From: Ferrimonas kyonanensis DSM 18153 | GTDB lineage: Bacteria > Pseudomonadota > Gammaproteobacteria > Enterobacterales > Shewanellaceae | DNA: 64,000 nt | Direction: 5' to 3' | Assembly (NCBI RefSeq): GCF_000425405.1 | Contig: NZ_KE384365.1 | Coordinates: 143,594 to 207,593 of the forward strand | Shown: in pieces, positions 1 to 8,047 of the stretch | Layout of the letters: every line of letters starts with the position of its first letter | How positions within the stretch are numbered: the stretch's first letter is position 1 | The notes under the pieces: generated by a model | What the model was told of the DNA's origin: nothing | Seen by the model: only the letters and a program-made list of their open reading frames with translations | Databases searched by the model: none | Program-made: the position numbers and the translations under genes

Positions 1-129
1 CAGGTGCTCCAGGTTGTCAGCACCGATGGCCGCCAGCATCTCATGGCGCTGGGTGTCGGTGGGGCCGATATGACGGGGGAGAAATTCGTCCCCGTTAAAC
101 AGATGGGACAGAGACTGCTGCTCGCTCAT
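1..129 (-). CDS. gcvP: Glycine dehydrogenase (decarboxylating), P protein, N-terminal fragment
   Basis: The first 43 codons of the glycine cleavage system P protein, the PLP enzyme that decarboxylates glycine and passes the aminomethyl group to lipoyl-GcvH. The ATG lies at 127-129 and the frame stays open to the window edge. The N terminus carries the family pattern F-x-x-RHIGP (residues 16-23), followed by a helix with the M-L-x-x-I-G pattern seen in GcvP. Downstream of gcvH on the same strand, in the order gcvT-gcvH-gcvP known from E. coli. A hairpin separates it from gcvH. Truncated by the window only. Confidence 0.93.
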   Translation of the reverse strand, partial: MSEQQSLSHLFNGDEFLPRHIGPTDTQRHEMLAAIGADNLEHL

Positions 130-184
130 TATCCAAAATCCTTGTTCTGCCAGCGTGGTAGGGTCGCGGCACAGATAAGAAGAC

Positions 185-211
185 AAAAGCCCCTCTGCGG
201 GGGCTTTTTTT
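185..211. terminator. Hairpin with T-tract between gcvH and gcvP
   Basis: Nine-base stem (185-193 with 200-208), six-base loop, then a run of seven T on the plus strand. Read on the minus strand, the direction of gcvTHP transcription, the hairpin is followed by only four T, so it would be a weak terminator or attenuator there. It lies in the 90-base gap between gcvH and gcvP. Confidence 0.6.
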
Positions 212-219
212 ATTGTTGT

Positions 220-609
220 TTATTCGTCGTCGATCACGGTCTGGTAGGCTTCTGCGTCCAGCAGACCGGCCAGCTCAGACTCGTCGGTGATTTTCACCCG
301 GAACAACCAACCGTCGCCAAACGGATCGCTGTTGACCTGCTCGGGGGCGTCTTCCAGCTCTTCGTTAATGGCCACCACTTCACCGGTCAATGGCGAGTAG
401 ACGTCGGACGCCGCTTTTACCGACTCTGCCACGGCACAGTCTTCACCGGCATTCACGTCGTCACCCACATCCGGCAGGTCCACAAACACCATGTCACCCA
501 GCAGCTCCTGAGCGTGCTCGGTAATGCCGATGGTGTACTCGTTGTCGCCCTCAGCACGCACCCACTCGTGGGAGTTCGTGTACTTGAGTTCAGATGGAAT
601 ATTGCTCAT
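220..609 (-). CDS. gcvH: Glycine cleavage system H protein
   Basis: Lipoyl carrier protein of 129 residues, the usual length. It shuttles the aminomethyl group between GcvP and GcvT and donates dihydrolipoyl groups to the L protein. The lipoylation lysine is K65 in the E-S-V-K-A-A-S-D motif. The HEWV motif is at residues 14-17. The start at 609 has a GGGGA ribosome site nine bases upstream. Sits between gcvT (25-base gap) and gcvP (90-base gap containing a hairpin). Very acidic, as is normal for the family. Confidence 0.97.
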   Translation of the reverse strand: MSNIPSELKYTNSHEWVRAEGDNEYTIGITEHAQELLGDMVFVDLPDVGDDVNAGEDCAVAESVKAASDVYSPLTGEVVAINEELEDAPEQVNSDPFGDGWLFRVKITDESELAGLLDAEAYQTVIDDE

Positions 610-634
610 TGTTGTGTTTCCCCATCAATGTGTC

Positions 635-1729
635 TTAAAACGCTTGTTTTCCATTACGTACGAAGCTGGGCTTGATCACGCGAACCGTTACCCGCTTTTT
701 ACGCATCTCCACTTCGACCTGTTCACCGACACTGCGAGGCACCCGCGCCATGGCGATGGAGTACCCCAGAGTCGGAGAGAAACTGCCAGAGGTAATGATC
801 CCCTGCTGCTCAACGCCGTCGGCATCGGTAAAGAACACCTTAAGGCCGCTGCGAAGCACCCCCTTGTCGGTCATCACCAGGCCAACCAGCTTATCGGTTC
901 CCTGAGCCTTGATGCCCGCCAGGGCATCACGGCCAATAAAATCACGTTCCTGGGGTTCCCAGGCCACCGTCCAACCCATATTGGCCGCCAGTGGATTTAC
1001 GCTTTCGTCCATGTCCTGACCATACAGGTTCATGCCCGCTTCCAGTCGCAGTGTGTCTCTGGCACCCAGGCCTGCGGGTTTGACGCCAGCCTGCAGCAGT
1101 TGTTCCCACAGATCCGCCGCCTGCGCTGAAGGAACCATGATCTCGTAACCCGCCTCGCCGGTGTAACCGGTAGTCGCCAGGAAAAGATCGCCGGCCTGTA
1201 CGCCAAAGAAGGGCTTCATCCCCGCCACCATCGCCTGTTGTTCGGCAGACAATACCAAAGCGGTGCGTTCGATGGCCTTCGGACCCTGCACGGCGATCAT
1301 CGCCAAGTCCGGCAGCTCAGACACCGTCACCTCGAAGTCGGCCGCCTGACGACCGATCCACTCCAGATCTTTTTCCCGGGTGGCGGAGTTCACCACCATT
1401 CGGTAATGGGTGTCGCTCAGATAATAGGTAATGAGATCGTCGATGACCCCACCCTGGTCGTTGAGCATGCCGCCATAAAGGGCCTTGCCCGCCACCGTCA
1501 GTTTGGCCACATCGTTGGCCAGCAGTTTACGCAGGAAGGGTTTAGCCTGGTCACCGGTGATGTCGACCACGGTCATGTGGGACACATCAAACATGCCGGC
1601 GTCGGTGCGTACCTGATGATGTTCTTCAACCTGGGAGCCGTAGTTGATCGGCATCTCCCAACCGTGGAAATCCACCATCTTGGCATTGGACTCCAGGTGC
1701 TTAGCGTAGAGTACGGTTTGATTCGCCAT
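635..1729 (-). CDS. gcvT: Glycine cleavage system aminomethyltransferase (T protein)
   Basis: Folate-dependent aminomethyltransferase of 364 residues. It releases ammonia and makes 5,10-methylene-tetrahydrofolate from aminomethyl-GcvH. The N-terminal half has the DVSHM motif and the tetrahydrofolate-binding fold. The C-terminal half has the typical glycine-cleavage T barrel domain, including [13 protein letters not shown]. The start at 1729 is preceded by AAGGA six bases upstream. First gene of the gcvTHP unit. A TATAAT box on the minus strand lies about 63 bases upstream. No glycine riboswitch fits in the short leader. Confidence 0.97.
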   Translation of the reverse strand: MANQTVLYAKHLESNAKMVDFHGWEMPINYGSQVEEHHQVRTDAGMFDVSHMTVVDITGDQAKPFLRKLLANDVAKLTVAGKALYGGMLNDQGGVIDDLITYYLSDTHYRMVVNSATREKDLEWIGRQAADFEVTVSELPDLAMIAVQGPKAIERTALVLSAEQQAMVAGMKPFFGVQAGDLFLATTGYTGEAGYEIMVPSAQAADLWEQLLQAGVKPAGLGARDTLRLEAGMNLYGQDMDESVNPLAANMGWTVAWEPQERDFIGRDALAGIKAQGTDKLVGLVMTDKGVLRSGLKVFFTDADGVEQQGIITSGSFSPTLGYSIAMARVPRSVGEQVEVEMRKKRVTVRVIKPSFVRNGKQAF

Positions 1730-1780
1730 CTGTGTTCCTTGTCTGGCTTTTTGCCCTTTTGTGATCAGGGTCTATTTTAG

Positions 1781-1805
1781 GGGTTGGGCGCATTATACCC
1801 AACCC
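1781..1805 (-). promoter_or_regulatory. Putative gcvTHP promoter inside an inverted repeat
   Basis: On the minus strand a perfect TATAAT (1797-1792) lies in the loop of an inverted repeat whose arms are GGGTTGGG (1781-1788) and CCCAACCC (1798-1805). A TTGTAT box lies 19 bases upstream, a longer spacing than ideal. The repeat could be an operator or structural. Only the match is visible, not the activity. Confidence 0.4.
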
Positions 1806-1824
1806 TTCTGGTTTGTATACAATT

Positions 1825-3021
1825 TCACCGTAAGTTGGTGGTGGCAACCCCTAGGGCTTGCTCAATAAACTTCCGCTTTAATCCAGGAATTCGGTTAACC
1901 AGCGCCAATCCAATATCGCGAACGCCCTTTTTAACAGGATCTTGTCCTGCGAACAGCCACTTGAATCCGGACATGGCGGCGATCATCTCCTGAGCCGCCG
2001 CCTTGCGGGGCCGAGCGTAGCGCTGCAGCAACTTCAGGTCTCCAATATCGCGTCCTTTGGCGGCGGCGTCGTTGATCACGCTCACCAAATGCTCACTGTC
2101 GGCCAGCCCCAGGTTGACGCCCTGCCCCGCCAGCGGGTGAATGGTGTGGGCGGCGTCGCCCACCAGCGCCAGCCGTGGCAACACAAAGTCGCGGGCATAA
2201 CGCATGGTCAGCGGAATGGCGAGACGATCACTGACCACCTCCACCTTACCCAGTGCCGCCTCACTGGCCAGGGTGATGCGCTGACAAAATGCCTCGGCAT
2301 CGCATTCGATCAACTCCTGTGCCTGCTCCGGCGGCAGAGACCAGACGATGGAACACTGGTTGGGATTCGGCAACGGCAACAACGCCAGCGGTCCCTGTGG
2401 CAGGAACACCTGGCGGGCGATGCCTTCATGAGGGCGGCTGCACTGTACCGTGGCCACCAGACCATGGTGACCGTAGTCGCGGAAGCTCAGGGGGACATTG
2501 AGTTGCTGTCGCAACCAGGAGTTGGCGCCGTCGGCGGCCACCAACAGCCGGGCACTGAGCATGCCGCCATCCGCCAGAGTGATCCAGGCCTCGTGCTCAC
2601 CAAAGGCCACCGACTGCGGCGCACCGAAGAAGCAACTGATGTTGGCGTCGTGCTCCGCCTGCTGCCACAGGGCATGGGCAATCACCCGGTTTTCGATGAT
2701 GTGGCCCAGATCCGGCTGCTGGTAATCGGCGGCATCAAACTCGATGTTGCCGATGCTGTCTTTGTCCCACACCTTCATGCCGGTGTAGGCCGACAACCGC
2801 TGCGCCGGCATTCGCTGCCAGGCGCCGAGCCGGCGCAGATACAACTCGCTGGCACGGTTGATGGCGCTAACCCGAACGTCATAGGGGCCGCTGGCCGCCT
2901 CCGGCTTGGCGCGGTCGATCACCGCCACCGAAATACCGGCTCGAGCCAACCCCAGCGCCGTGGCCATGCCCACCATGCCTCCCCCGACAATTGCGACCTG
3001 TACCGACTGAGCCATTACCAT
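1825..3021 (-). CDS. ubiI: Ubiquinone C5-hydroxylase, FAD-dependent (UbiI/VisC)
   Basis: Flavoprotein monooxygenase of 398 residues in the UbiH/UbiF/COQ6 family, which adds a hydroxyl group to the ubiquinone ring. The N terminus has the Rossmann motif V-G-G-G-M-V-G. The second FAD motif G-D-A-A-H-T-I-H-P-L-A-G-Q-G-x-N-L-G lies near residue 290. The assigned start (3021) has AAGGA seven bases upstream. A second ATG at 3015 would overlap the ubiH stop as TAATG, so the two genes are probably translationally coupled. Last gene of ygfB-pepP-ubiH-ubiI. Assignment as UbiI rather than UbiF rests on operon position. Confidence 0.92.
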   Translation of the reverse strand: MVMAQSVQVAIVGGGMVGMATALGLARAGISVAVIDRAKPEAASGPYDVRVSAINRASELYLRRLGAWQRMPAQRLSAYTGMKVWDKDSIGNIEFDAADYQQPDLGHIIENRVIAHALWQQAEHDANISCFFGAPQSVAFGEHEAWITLADGGMLSARLLVAADGANSWLRQQLNVPLSFRDYGHHGLVATVQCSRPHEGIARQVFLPQGPLALLPLPNPNQCSIVWSLPPEQAQELIECDAEAFCQRITLASEAALGKVEVVSDRLAIPLTMRYARDFVLPRLALVGDAAHTIHPLAGQGVNLGLADSEHLVSVINDAAAKGRDIGDLKLLQRYARPRKAAAQEMIAAMSGFKWLFAGQDPVKKGVRDIGLALVNRIPGLKRKFIEQALGVATTNLR

Positions 3022-4235
3022 TGTGCTTTCCTTACTGACGAACCTTGCCCCATGGTCTGGGACACCAGTCCCTGCGCCAGGGTAGGCATCCAATCCATGG
3101 CCATCAGCCCCAGATTGCGACCCACCTGCAGCACAGGGTTGTTGTTAGAGAACAGCTTCACCAGGCCATTGGTGAGGCTGACGGTACGTTCCACGTCGGC
3201 CTGACGGGCGCACCAGTAGTCATCCAGTACCGAGAAGGCGCCGGGATCCGCTTGCTGCTGCAGGCTCAGCTGCAGTCGTTGAGACAGGGTCATGACATCG
3301 CGCAGGCCCAGGTTGAAGCCCTGGCCGGCGATGGGGTGAAGAGTTTGCGCGGCGTTGCCGATAAGCACGACCCGGTGATGCACCGGCTTGCTGACCCGCT
3401 GCAGGGCCAGTGGGTAGCTGGCGCGTTTGCCCACCTGCTCCACCGCTCCCAGCCGGAAACCAAAGGCACGCTGCAACTCGGCGGCAAAGGCCGCATCACT
3501 CAGCTGAAAAATGCGCTCAGCCTGCGGCTGGTTGCGCACCCACACCAGCGAGTAACGGCCGTCGCTCATGGGCAGCAGCGCCAGCGGGCCTTCATCGGTA
3601 AAGCGCTCAAACGCGGTCGAACCAACGTTGGCCATGCGCACGTTGGCGATCACCGCCACCTGCTCATAGTCGCTGCGCTGCAGTGGCAAGTTCAGATGCT
3701 GGCGAACCCGTGATGTGCCACCGTCGGCGGCCACCACCAGCCCCGCCTTCAGAGTCTGGCCCGAGGTCAGACTCAGTTCGCAGTAGTCCCGATGCTGGCT
3801 CATCGACGCCAGCTGATCCGGACAATACAGCTGCACCTCGGTGTCGGCCAACGCCCGGTGCAGCACCGGCCCCACCCGCTCCAGCTCCACCACCTGACCG
3901 AGGGCATCCACCCCCTGTTCGGCGGCGCTCATCCGTACCTGGCCCCAGTGACCACGATCGCTGACATGAATGCGGTCGATGGCCGCCGCGCCACCGGCCA
4001 GCAAGGGCCACAGCCCCAGTTGCTGGTAGTGCTGCACCGACCCGTGGGCCAGGGCAATGGCGCGGCTGTCGAAACCCGGGTGGTCAGTGTCACTGACTGG
4101 CCTGGCTTCAATCAGTGCCACCCGCCAGCGACGCGGCGCCTCGCCGGCAGGGCTGAACTCCTGCTGCGCCAGAGCCAACGCCAGCGTCGTGCCGGCCATG
4201 CCGCCACCCACAATTGCAATATCAACCTGTTGCAT
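3015..4235 (-). CDS. ubiH: 2-octaprenyl-6-methoxyphenyl hydroxylase (UbiH)
   Basis: FAD-dependent hydroxylase of 406 residues, a paralogue of the next gene. The dinucleotide motif V-G-G-G-M-A-G is at the N terminus. The second flavin motif reads G-N-A-A-Q-T-L-H-P-I-A-G-Q-G-F-N-L-G, the UbiH-specific variant (N and Q in place of D and H), which separates it from UbiI. I chose the ATG at 4235 because it places the Rossmann strand at residues 3-14 as in the family. In-frame TTG and GTG codons upstream would add 12 residues and have no better ribosome site. The 3' end overlaps the start of ubiI. Confidence 0.93.
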   Translation of the reverse strand: MQQVDIAIVGGGMAGTTLALALAQQEFSPAGEAPRRWRVALIEARPVSDTDHPGFDSRAIALAHGSVQHYQQLGLWPLLAGGAAAIDRIHVSDRGHWGQVRMSAAEQGVDALGQVVELERVGPVLHRALADTEVQLYCPDQLASMSQHRDYCELSLTSGQTLKAGLVVAADGGTSRVRQHLNLPLQRSDYEQVAVIANVRMANVGSTAFERFTDEGPLALLPMSDGRYSLVWVRNQPQAERIFQLSDAAFAAELQRAFGFRLGAVEQVGKRASYPLALQRVSKPVHHRVVLIGNAAQTLHPIAGQGFNLGLRDVMTLSQRLQLSLQQQADPGAFSVLDDYWCARQADVERTVSLTNGLVKLFSNNNPVLQVGRNLGLMAMDWMPTLAQGLVSQTMGQGSSVRKAQW

Positions 4236-4286
4236 CACATACTGTCCGTAGAGTGCGTCCACGGCGGCCAACGACCGCCGCAGCCT

Positions 4287-5588
4287 TTACATGGCCATGA
4301 TGGCCTCAATCTCGTCAATCTCTTTGGCCACCGAAGCGGTCAACACTCGATGACCGTCCTCGGTCACCAGTACATCGTCTTCCACTCGAATGCCGATGCC
4401 TCGCCAGCGGGGATCGACTTCGGCATCGGGGCCAATGTACAGACCCGGCTCAATGGTCAGTACCATACCCGGCTCCAGCGGACGGCTGCGATCCGGACTG
4501 TGGTAGTCACCCACATCATGAACATCGATGCCAATCCAATGGCCCAGGCCATGCATGTAATACGCTTTGTAGGCTTCGTCGGCGATCAGGGTATCGACGT
4601 CGCCCTCCATGATCCCCAGCGCCACCAGGCCACCCACCATGATCTGCAACACCCTGTGGTTAGCCTCCTTGATGGAGACCCCGGGCTTGATCATCTCGAT
4701 CGCGGCTTTCTCCGCTTCCAGCACCAGGCTGTACAGCGCTTTCTGGTCGTCGCTGAAACGGCCATTGGCGGGGAAAGTTCGGGTAATGTCGGCCGCATAG
4801 CCCTGATACTCGCAGCCGGCATCGATCAACACCAGCTCACCGTCGCCCATGGGGGCTTCATTTTCGGTGTAATGCAAAATGCAGGCGTTGTCGCCACTGC
4901 CAACAATGGTGTTGTAGGCCATAAAACGGGCCCCCAACATGGCGCAGTGATGGGCGATTTCCGCCTCCAGTTGGTATTCGAACATGCCGGGACGGCAGGA
5001 CTGCATCGCCCGAATATGCGCCTTGGCACTGATCTCACCGGCCTGGGCCATCACCGCCACTTCCGCCTCCGACTTATGCAGACGCATCTCGTGCAATTGC
5101 GGACGCAGATCCAGCATCTGCGACGGCGATTTGAGACCGCGCCGGCTACCGCCGCGCAGCGTCGTCAGCAACTCGGCCACCACGGCGTCACCGCGGGCAC
5201 ACTGTCCCGGCAAGTAGCCCAGAGTGTCACTGCCATTAACCAGATCCGGCAGCAACTCCGCCAACTGACCGATGTCATAGGCTTGATCCACCGCCAGTTC
5301 TCCGGGAGCGGCATCGACGCCGAGGCGCCGACCGTGCCAGATCTCCGCCATCTTGTCGGTGGGACGAACAAACAGCACCGACTCCGGACTCTGGCCCGGA
5401 CGCAACATCAACACCGCATCCGGCTCATTGAAGCCAGTCAGATAGAAAAAGTCGCTGTTCTGGCGAAAGTGATACTCGGTGTCGTTAGAGCGAGTGCGCT
5501 CTTGGGCCGCAAACAGCAACGCCACGCTGCCTTGAGGTAGGGCCTGAAGCAACTGTTGCCGATGAGCAACGAAATCCTTGATTTCCAT
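4287..5588 (-). CDS. pepP: Xaa-Pro aminopeptidase
   Basis: Metallopeptidase of family M24B, 433 residues. It removes N-terminal residues that precede proline in the cytoplasm. The N-terminal creatinase-like domain includes an R-S-N-D-T-E-Y-x-F-R-Q-N-S-D-F-F-Y-L-T-G stretch. The C-terminal pita-bread domain carries the metal ligands: two aspartates in L-I-D-A-G-C-E-Y and A-A-D-I-T-R-T-F, the histidine of H-G-L-G-H, and glutamates in T-I-E-P-G and R-V-E-D-D. It sits between ygfB (32 bases upstream) and ubiH, the E. coli order. Confidence 0.97.
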   Translation of the reverse strand: MEIKDFVAHRQQLLQALPQGSVALLFAAQERTRSNDTEYHFRQNSDFFYLTGFNEPDAVLMLRPGQSPESVLFVRPTDKMAEIWHGRRLGVDAAPGELAVDQAYDIGQLAELLPDLVNGSDTLGYLPGQCARGDAVVAELLTTLRGGSRRGLKSPSQMLDLRPQLHEMRLHKSEAEVAVMAQAGEISAKAHIRAMQSCRPGMFEYQLEAEIAHHCAMLGARFMAYNTIVGSGDNACILHYTENEAPMGDGELVLIDAGCEYQGYAADITRTFPANGRFSDDQKALYSLVLEAEKAAIEMIKPGVSIKEANHRVLQIMVGGLVALGIMEGDVDTLIADEAYKAYYMHGLGHWIGIDVHDVGDYHSPDRSRPLEPGMVLTIEPGLYIGPDAEVDPRWRGIGIRVEDDVLVTEDGHRVLTASVAKEIDEIEAIMAM

Positions 5589-5620
5589 GGGCCTGAATTC
5601 CTATTCCATAGTTGTCGTTA

Positions 5621-6181
5621 TCAATGCAGGGTTTTATCACCGGGCAGGGTGCCGAACTCCAGCAGGCATTTCCAGCAGGTATCGACGACGTGATCCACCA
5701 ACACCGAAAAGCCCTCGGCATTCTCCTGGTTGTCTTCGACGTCAAACTCGACCTGAGTGATTTCACGCAAGTCACCCAGCATCTCGCCCAACTCCCCCTT
5801 AACGGTATTGAAGGACGGCTGCAGCCGGGCCAACCCAAGGAAGAAGCTCTGAATCCACTCAATCAATGCTTCCAGCCGCTCCGACAGGGCTTCGTCTTCA
5901 TCGGGCAGCAGTGGCTGGAACGGCACTTCCGGATCTTCGGACAAGCCGTTATCGATGCAGCGATAAACGTCTTTCATCACCTGCTCAAGTTCGCCGCTGA
6001 ATGGCTGGCCGTCATTGGCCAGCTCCAGGAAACTCTTCTGCCACCCTCGCTTGTCCAGGCGAATGCCGCCACAGACCAGGCCCGTCATCAGGCCGTGGAA
6101 CTCACTGGGCAACATAGTCAGGTCTGACTTGTTCAGCGCCGCTTCCAGCTTATTCATCAACAAAGGTGAGTTACATTTCAT
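5621..6181 (-). CDS. ygfB: UPF0149 family protein (YgfB-like)
   Basis: Small acidic, all-helical protein of 186 residues. The E-F-H-G-L-M-T-G-L-V-C-G-G motif near residue 27 is the UPF0149/YecA signature. First gene of the minus-strand operon with pepP, ubiH and ubiI, its usual place in gammaproteobacteria. Biochemical role not established from sequence. The chosen ATG (6181) has GGGAA nine bases upstream. A second ATG eight codons in lacks a ribosome site. Divergent from zapA across 296 bases that hold no other gene I can see. Confidence 0.92.
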   Translation of the reverse strand: MKCNSPLLMNKLEAALNKSDLTMLPSEFHGLMTGLVCGGIRLDKRGWQKSFLELANDGQPFSGELEQVMKDVYRCIDNGLSEDPEVPFQPLLPDEDEALSERLEALIEWIQSFFLGLARLQPSFNTVKGELGEMLGDLREITQVEFDVEDNQENAEGFSVLVDHVVDTCWKCLLEFGTLPGDKTLH

Positions 6182-6477
6182 GAGTTTAATTCCCGCATTA
6201 GAAGTGAGCTCATGCTATCACGGGCAACTGCAACGCTCCATATCTTCGCCCTTACCGCCAGGCCGAGATCGTCGCCGAATCCACGTCAGTCCCCGCCGCC
6301 GCCCGACGCCATGACCATGCCACTGGGCAGAAACCGGATTCCACAATCCACGCAGCCGCCACTATCTGTGCTAATCTAGCAATATCAATGCCATTGAGCC
6401 CATGACACGCCTTCGGCATTGAACAATTCGTCACGCCGATATACAGTCGGCAACCAGCCAGGTTACCGGGAACCAGA

Positions 6478-6816
6478 ATGAGCTCCAACACCATTGAAAT
6501 TACGTTACTTGAACGGGTATACACCATCGCCTGCCCACCGGGAGAAGAGGCCACCCTTCAACACGTCAGCCAACTGCTGAATCGTCGTTTCATGGAGCTG
6601 AAACAACGCAACGCCCTGCTGACCATCGATCAGCTGGCGGTAATGGCGGCCCTGAACCTGACCCATGAATTGCTCGCCTACCAGACCCGTGCCGATGAAC
6701 AGCAACAACTAACATCGAAGCGAATTCAAGCACTTGAGAAAACAATTGCACAGGCTTTGTGCGATCGCGCAAAGGAGCGACCGAAATCGGTTGAGTCCGA
6801 CTCCGAGCCACAATAG
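6478..6816 (+). CDS. zapA: Cell division protein ZapA
   Basis: Z-ring associated protein of 112 residues. It crosslinks FtsZ protofilaments. The N-terminal globular part (I-E-I-T-L-L-E-R-x-Y-x-I-A-C-P) and the central L-x-x-x-L-N pattern are typical. The rest is a coiled-coil dimerisation helix with a polar tail. Upstream of the 6S RNA genes and fau, the conserved zapA-ssrS-fau arrangement. Part of its 3' end (13 bases from 6744) is repeated at 7073, between the two 6S copies. Confidence 0.95.
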   Translation: MSSNTIEITLLERVYTIACPPGEEATLQHVSQLLNRRFMELKQRNALLTIDQLAVMAALNLTHELLAYQTRADEQQQLTSKRIQALEKTIAQALCDRAKERPKSVESDSEPQ

Positions 6817-6857
6817 ACTGAAGACGTAGGGTTAAGGCGCCGTAAGGGTTTTGGCTC

Positions 6858-6863
6858 TACACT
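6858..6863 (+). promoter_or_regulatory. -10 element of ssrS copy 1
   Basis: TACACT five bases before the expected 5' end of the RNA. The preceding bases GGCTC are shared with copy 2 as TGCTC. No good -35 box is visible. Confidence 0.45.
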
Positions 6864-6867
6864 TATT

Positions 6868-7052
6868 GAGCTCCCTGTGGTGTTCGCCAGTAGGTTATGT
6901 CCCTGGCCGATGCTTACAAACCAAGGGGTCACTGCTCGTTGCTATTGTGCAGGCTCGGCACGTACCGAGAAGCCTACGGTGATGACAGCGATTCCGCCCT
7001 GAACCTACGGTTCATGGGCTTACGCCTGACAGCGGCATCTACGGGGAAACTC
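6868..7052 (+). ncRNA. ssrS: 6S RNA, copy 1
   Basis: About 185 bases, the length of E. coli 6S RNA. 6S RNA binds the sigma-70 holoenzyme and inhibits it by mimicking an open promoter. Recognised by the gammaproteobacterial 6S blocks in order: TGTTCGCCAGTAGG, TCCCTGGCCGATGCTT, GGCTCGGCACGTACCGAGAAGCC, the C-C-T-G-A-A-C-C...GGTTCA...GGGCTTAC block, and AGCGGCATC. The ends pair (CTCCC near 6871 with GGGGA near 7043) to close the long hairpin. Lies between zapA and fau, the conserved site. Ends are approximate. Confidence 0.95.
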
Positions 7053-7178
7053 ACGCCCATGCGGCTTCAAATAATTGCACAGGCTAAGTGCAATGGTGCC
7101 TCTGCCACAATCGGCGTCCGCCATCTCCGTCCACTCGGCGGCTAAGGCTGGATTCAGGTACCGCCAGCTAGAATGCTC

Positions 7179-7184
7179 TACAGA
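7179..7184 (+). promoter_or_regulatory. -10 element of ssrS copy 2
   Basis: TACAGA at the same distance from the RNA start as in copy 1, within the shared context CTCTACA. Suggests the second copy can be transcribed on its own. Confidence 0.35.
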
Positions 7185-7188
7185 TACT

Positions 7189-7372
7189 GAGCTCCCTGTG
7201 ATGTTCGCCAGTAGGTTATGTCCCTGGCCGATGCTTAAGATCCAAGGGGTCACTGCTTGTTGCTATTGTGCAGGCTCGGCACGTACCGAGAAGCCTACGG
7301 TGATGACAGCGATTCCGCCCTGAACCTACGGTTCACGGGCTTACACCTTACAGCGGCATCAACGGGGAGCAC
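7189..7372 (+). ncRNA. ssrS: 6S RNA, copy 2
   Basis: Second 6S RNA in direct tandem, 321 bases downstream of copy 1 (start to start). The spacing from the 5' GAGCTCCC to the 3' GGGG is 178 bases in both copies, so there are no net indels. About a dozen substitutions are scattered, several in stem or loop edges (for example the CAAA to AGAT change after GATGCTTA). The closing stem (GCTCCC with GGGGAGC) is intact and arguably better than in copy 1. The central bubble blocks are identical. Probably functional. fau follows 80 bases later. Confidence 0.93.
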
Positions 7373-7452
7373 CATCTCTCGGTACTCGCCTTCTTCCTGC
7401 TCCGGTTTTGCGGTAGGGTAACCTCACCCTCGATTCCATCGATCCCTGAATC

Positions 7453-8046
7453 ATGACTTGTACCGATCCCCGACAGACGCTCAGGAAACAGCTGCGCCAG
7501 GCCCGCAGGGCCCTGACTCAATCCCAGCAGCGGCTCGCCGCGGAGCAACTGTGCCAGCGACTGAGTCAGCAGCCACAGATTCAACACGCCCAGGTTATCG
7601 CCCTGTACCTGCCCCAGGACGGCGAACCCGATCTGCAGCTTCTGACCCAAAAGTTATGGCAACAGGGGAAAACCCTGGCACTGCCGGTGATGCACCCGTT
7701 TTGCCGGGAGCGAATGCTGTTTCAGCGCTACGCCCCCGACACTCGACTCAAACCCAATCATTTTGGCATCGCCGAGCCCTACTGGAACCAAAGCGAACTG
7801 GTGTTGAAACATCAGCTGGAGGTCATGCTGATGCCGCTGGTGGGATTCGATGCACAGGGACACCGGTTAGGAATGGGCGGCGGTTTCTACGATCGCTTTC
7901 TGGCCGGGCCAAACCGTCCCCGCCACCTGATTGGCATCGCCCATCAATGCCAGCAGGTTATCTCGCTGCCGCCGCAACCCTGGGACATCGACATCGACGC
8001 CATCGCCACGCCTGCGCAGTGGCTGCAGTGTCAGCCAGGGCGTTAG
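7453..8046 (+). CDS. fau: 5-formyltetrahydrofolate cyclo-ligase
   Basis: Enzyme of 197 residues (YgfA/MTHFS). It converts 5-formyl-tetrahydrofolate to 5,10-methenyl-tetrahydrofolate with ATP. The nucleotide/substrate loop G-M-G-G-G-F-Y-D-R-F lies near residue 140. The basic N terminus R-K-Q-L-R-Q-A-R-R-A-L matches the family. Downstream of 6S RNA, as in E. coli, where the two are co-transcribed. The ribosome site is weak. Converges with the outer-membrane barrel gene at 8048, leaving one base between the stops. Confidence 0.95.
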   Translation: MTCTDPRQTLRKQLRQARRALTQSQQRLAAEQLCQRLSQQPQIQHAQVIALYLPQDGEPDLQLLTQKLWQQGKTLALPVMHPFCRERMLFQRYAPDTRLKPNHFGIAEPYWNQSELVLKHQLEVMLMPLVGFDAQGHRLGMGGGFYDRFLAGPNRPRHLIGIAHQCQQVISLPPQPWDIDIDAIATPAQWLQCQPGR

Positions 8047-8047
8047 T

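Larger units (their letters stand above)
6744..7372 (+). repeat. Tandem duplication covering the 3' end of zapA and ssrS
   Basis: Two units of about 320-330 bases. Unit 1 starts in zapA at the 13-mer AATTGCACAGGCT (6744-6756) and runs through 6S copy 1. Unit 2 starts with the same 13-mer at 7073-7085 and runs through 6S copy 2. The RNA parts are nearly identical and the same length. The spacer parts have diverged except for the 13-mer and the promoter-proximal CTCTACA. The 13-mer-to-promoter distances are similar (111 and 103 bases), which supports one ancestral tandem duplication. Confidence 0.7.

Noticed and set aside
1730-1824. A glycine riboswitch before gcvT
   Set aside because: Only about 95 bases separate ubiI and gcvT, and the likely leader is shorter. 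The tandem glycine aptamer is much longer and its conserved cores are not present.
6868-7372. 6S duplication as a simple assembly artefact
   Set aside because: The copies differ at several positions and the spacers have diverged, which a mis-assembly of one locus would not produce. A read-depth check would still be the decisive test.
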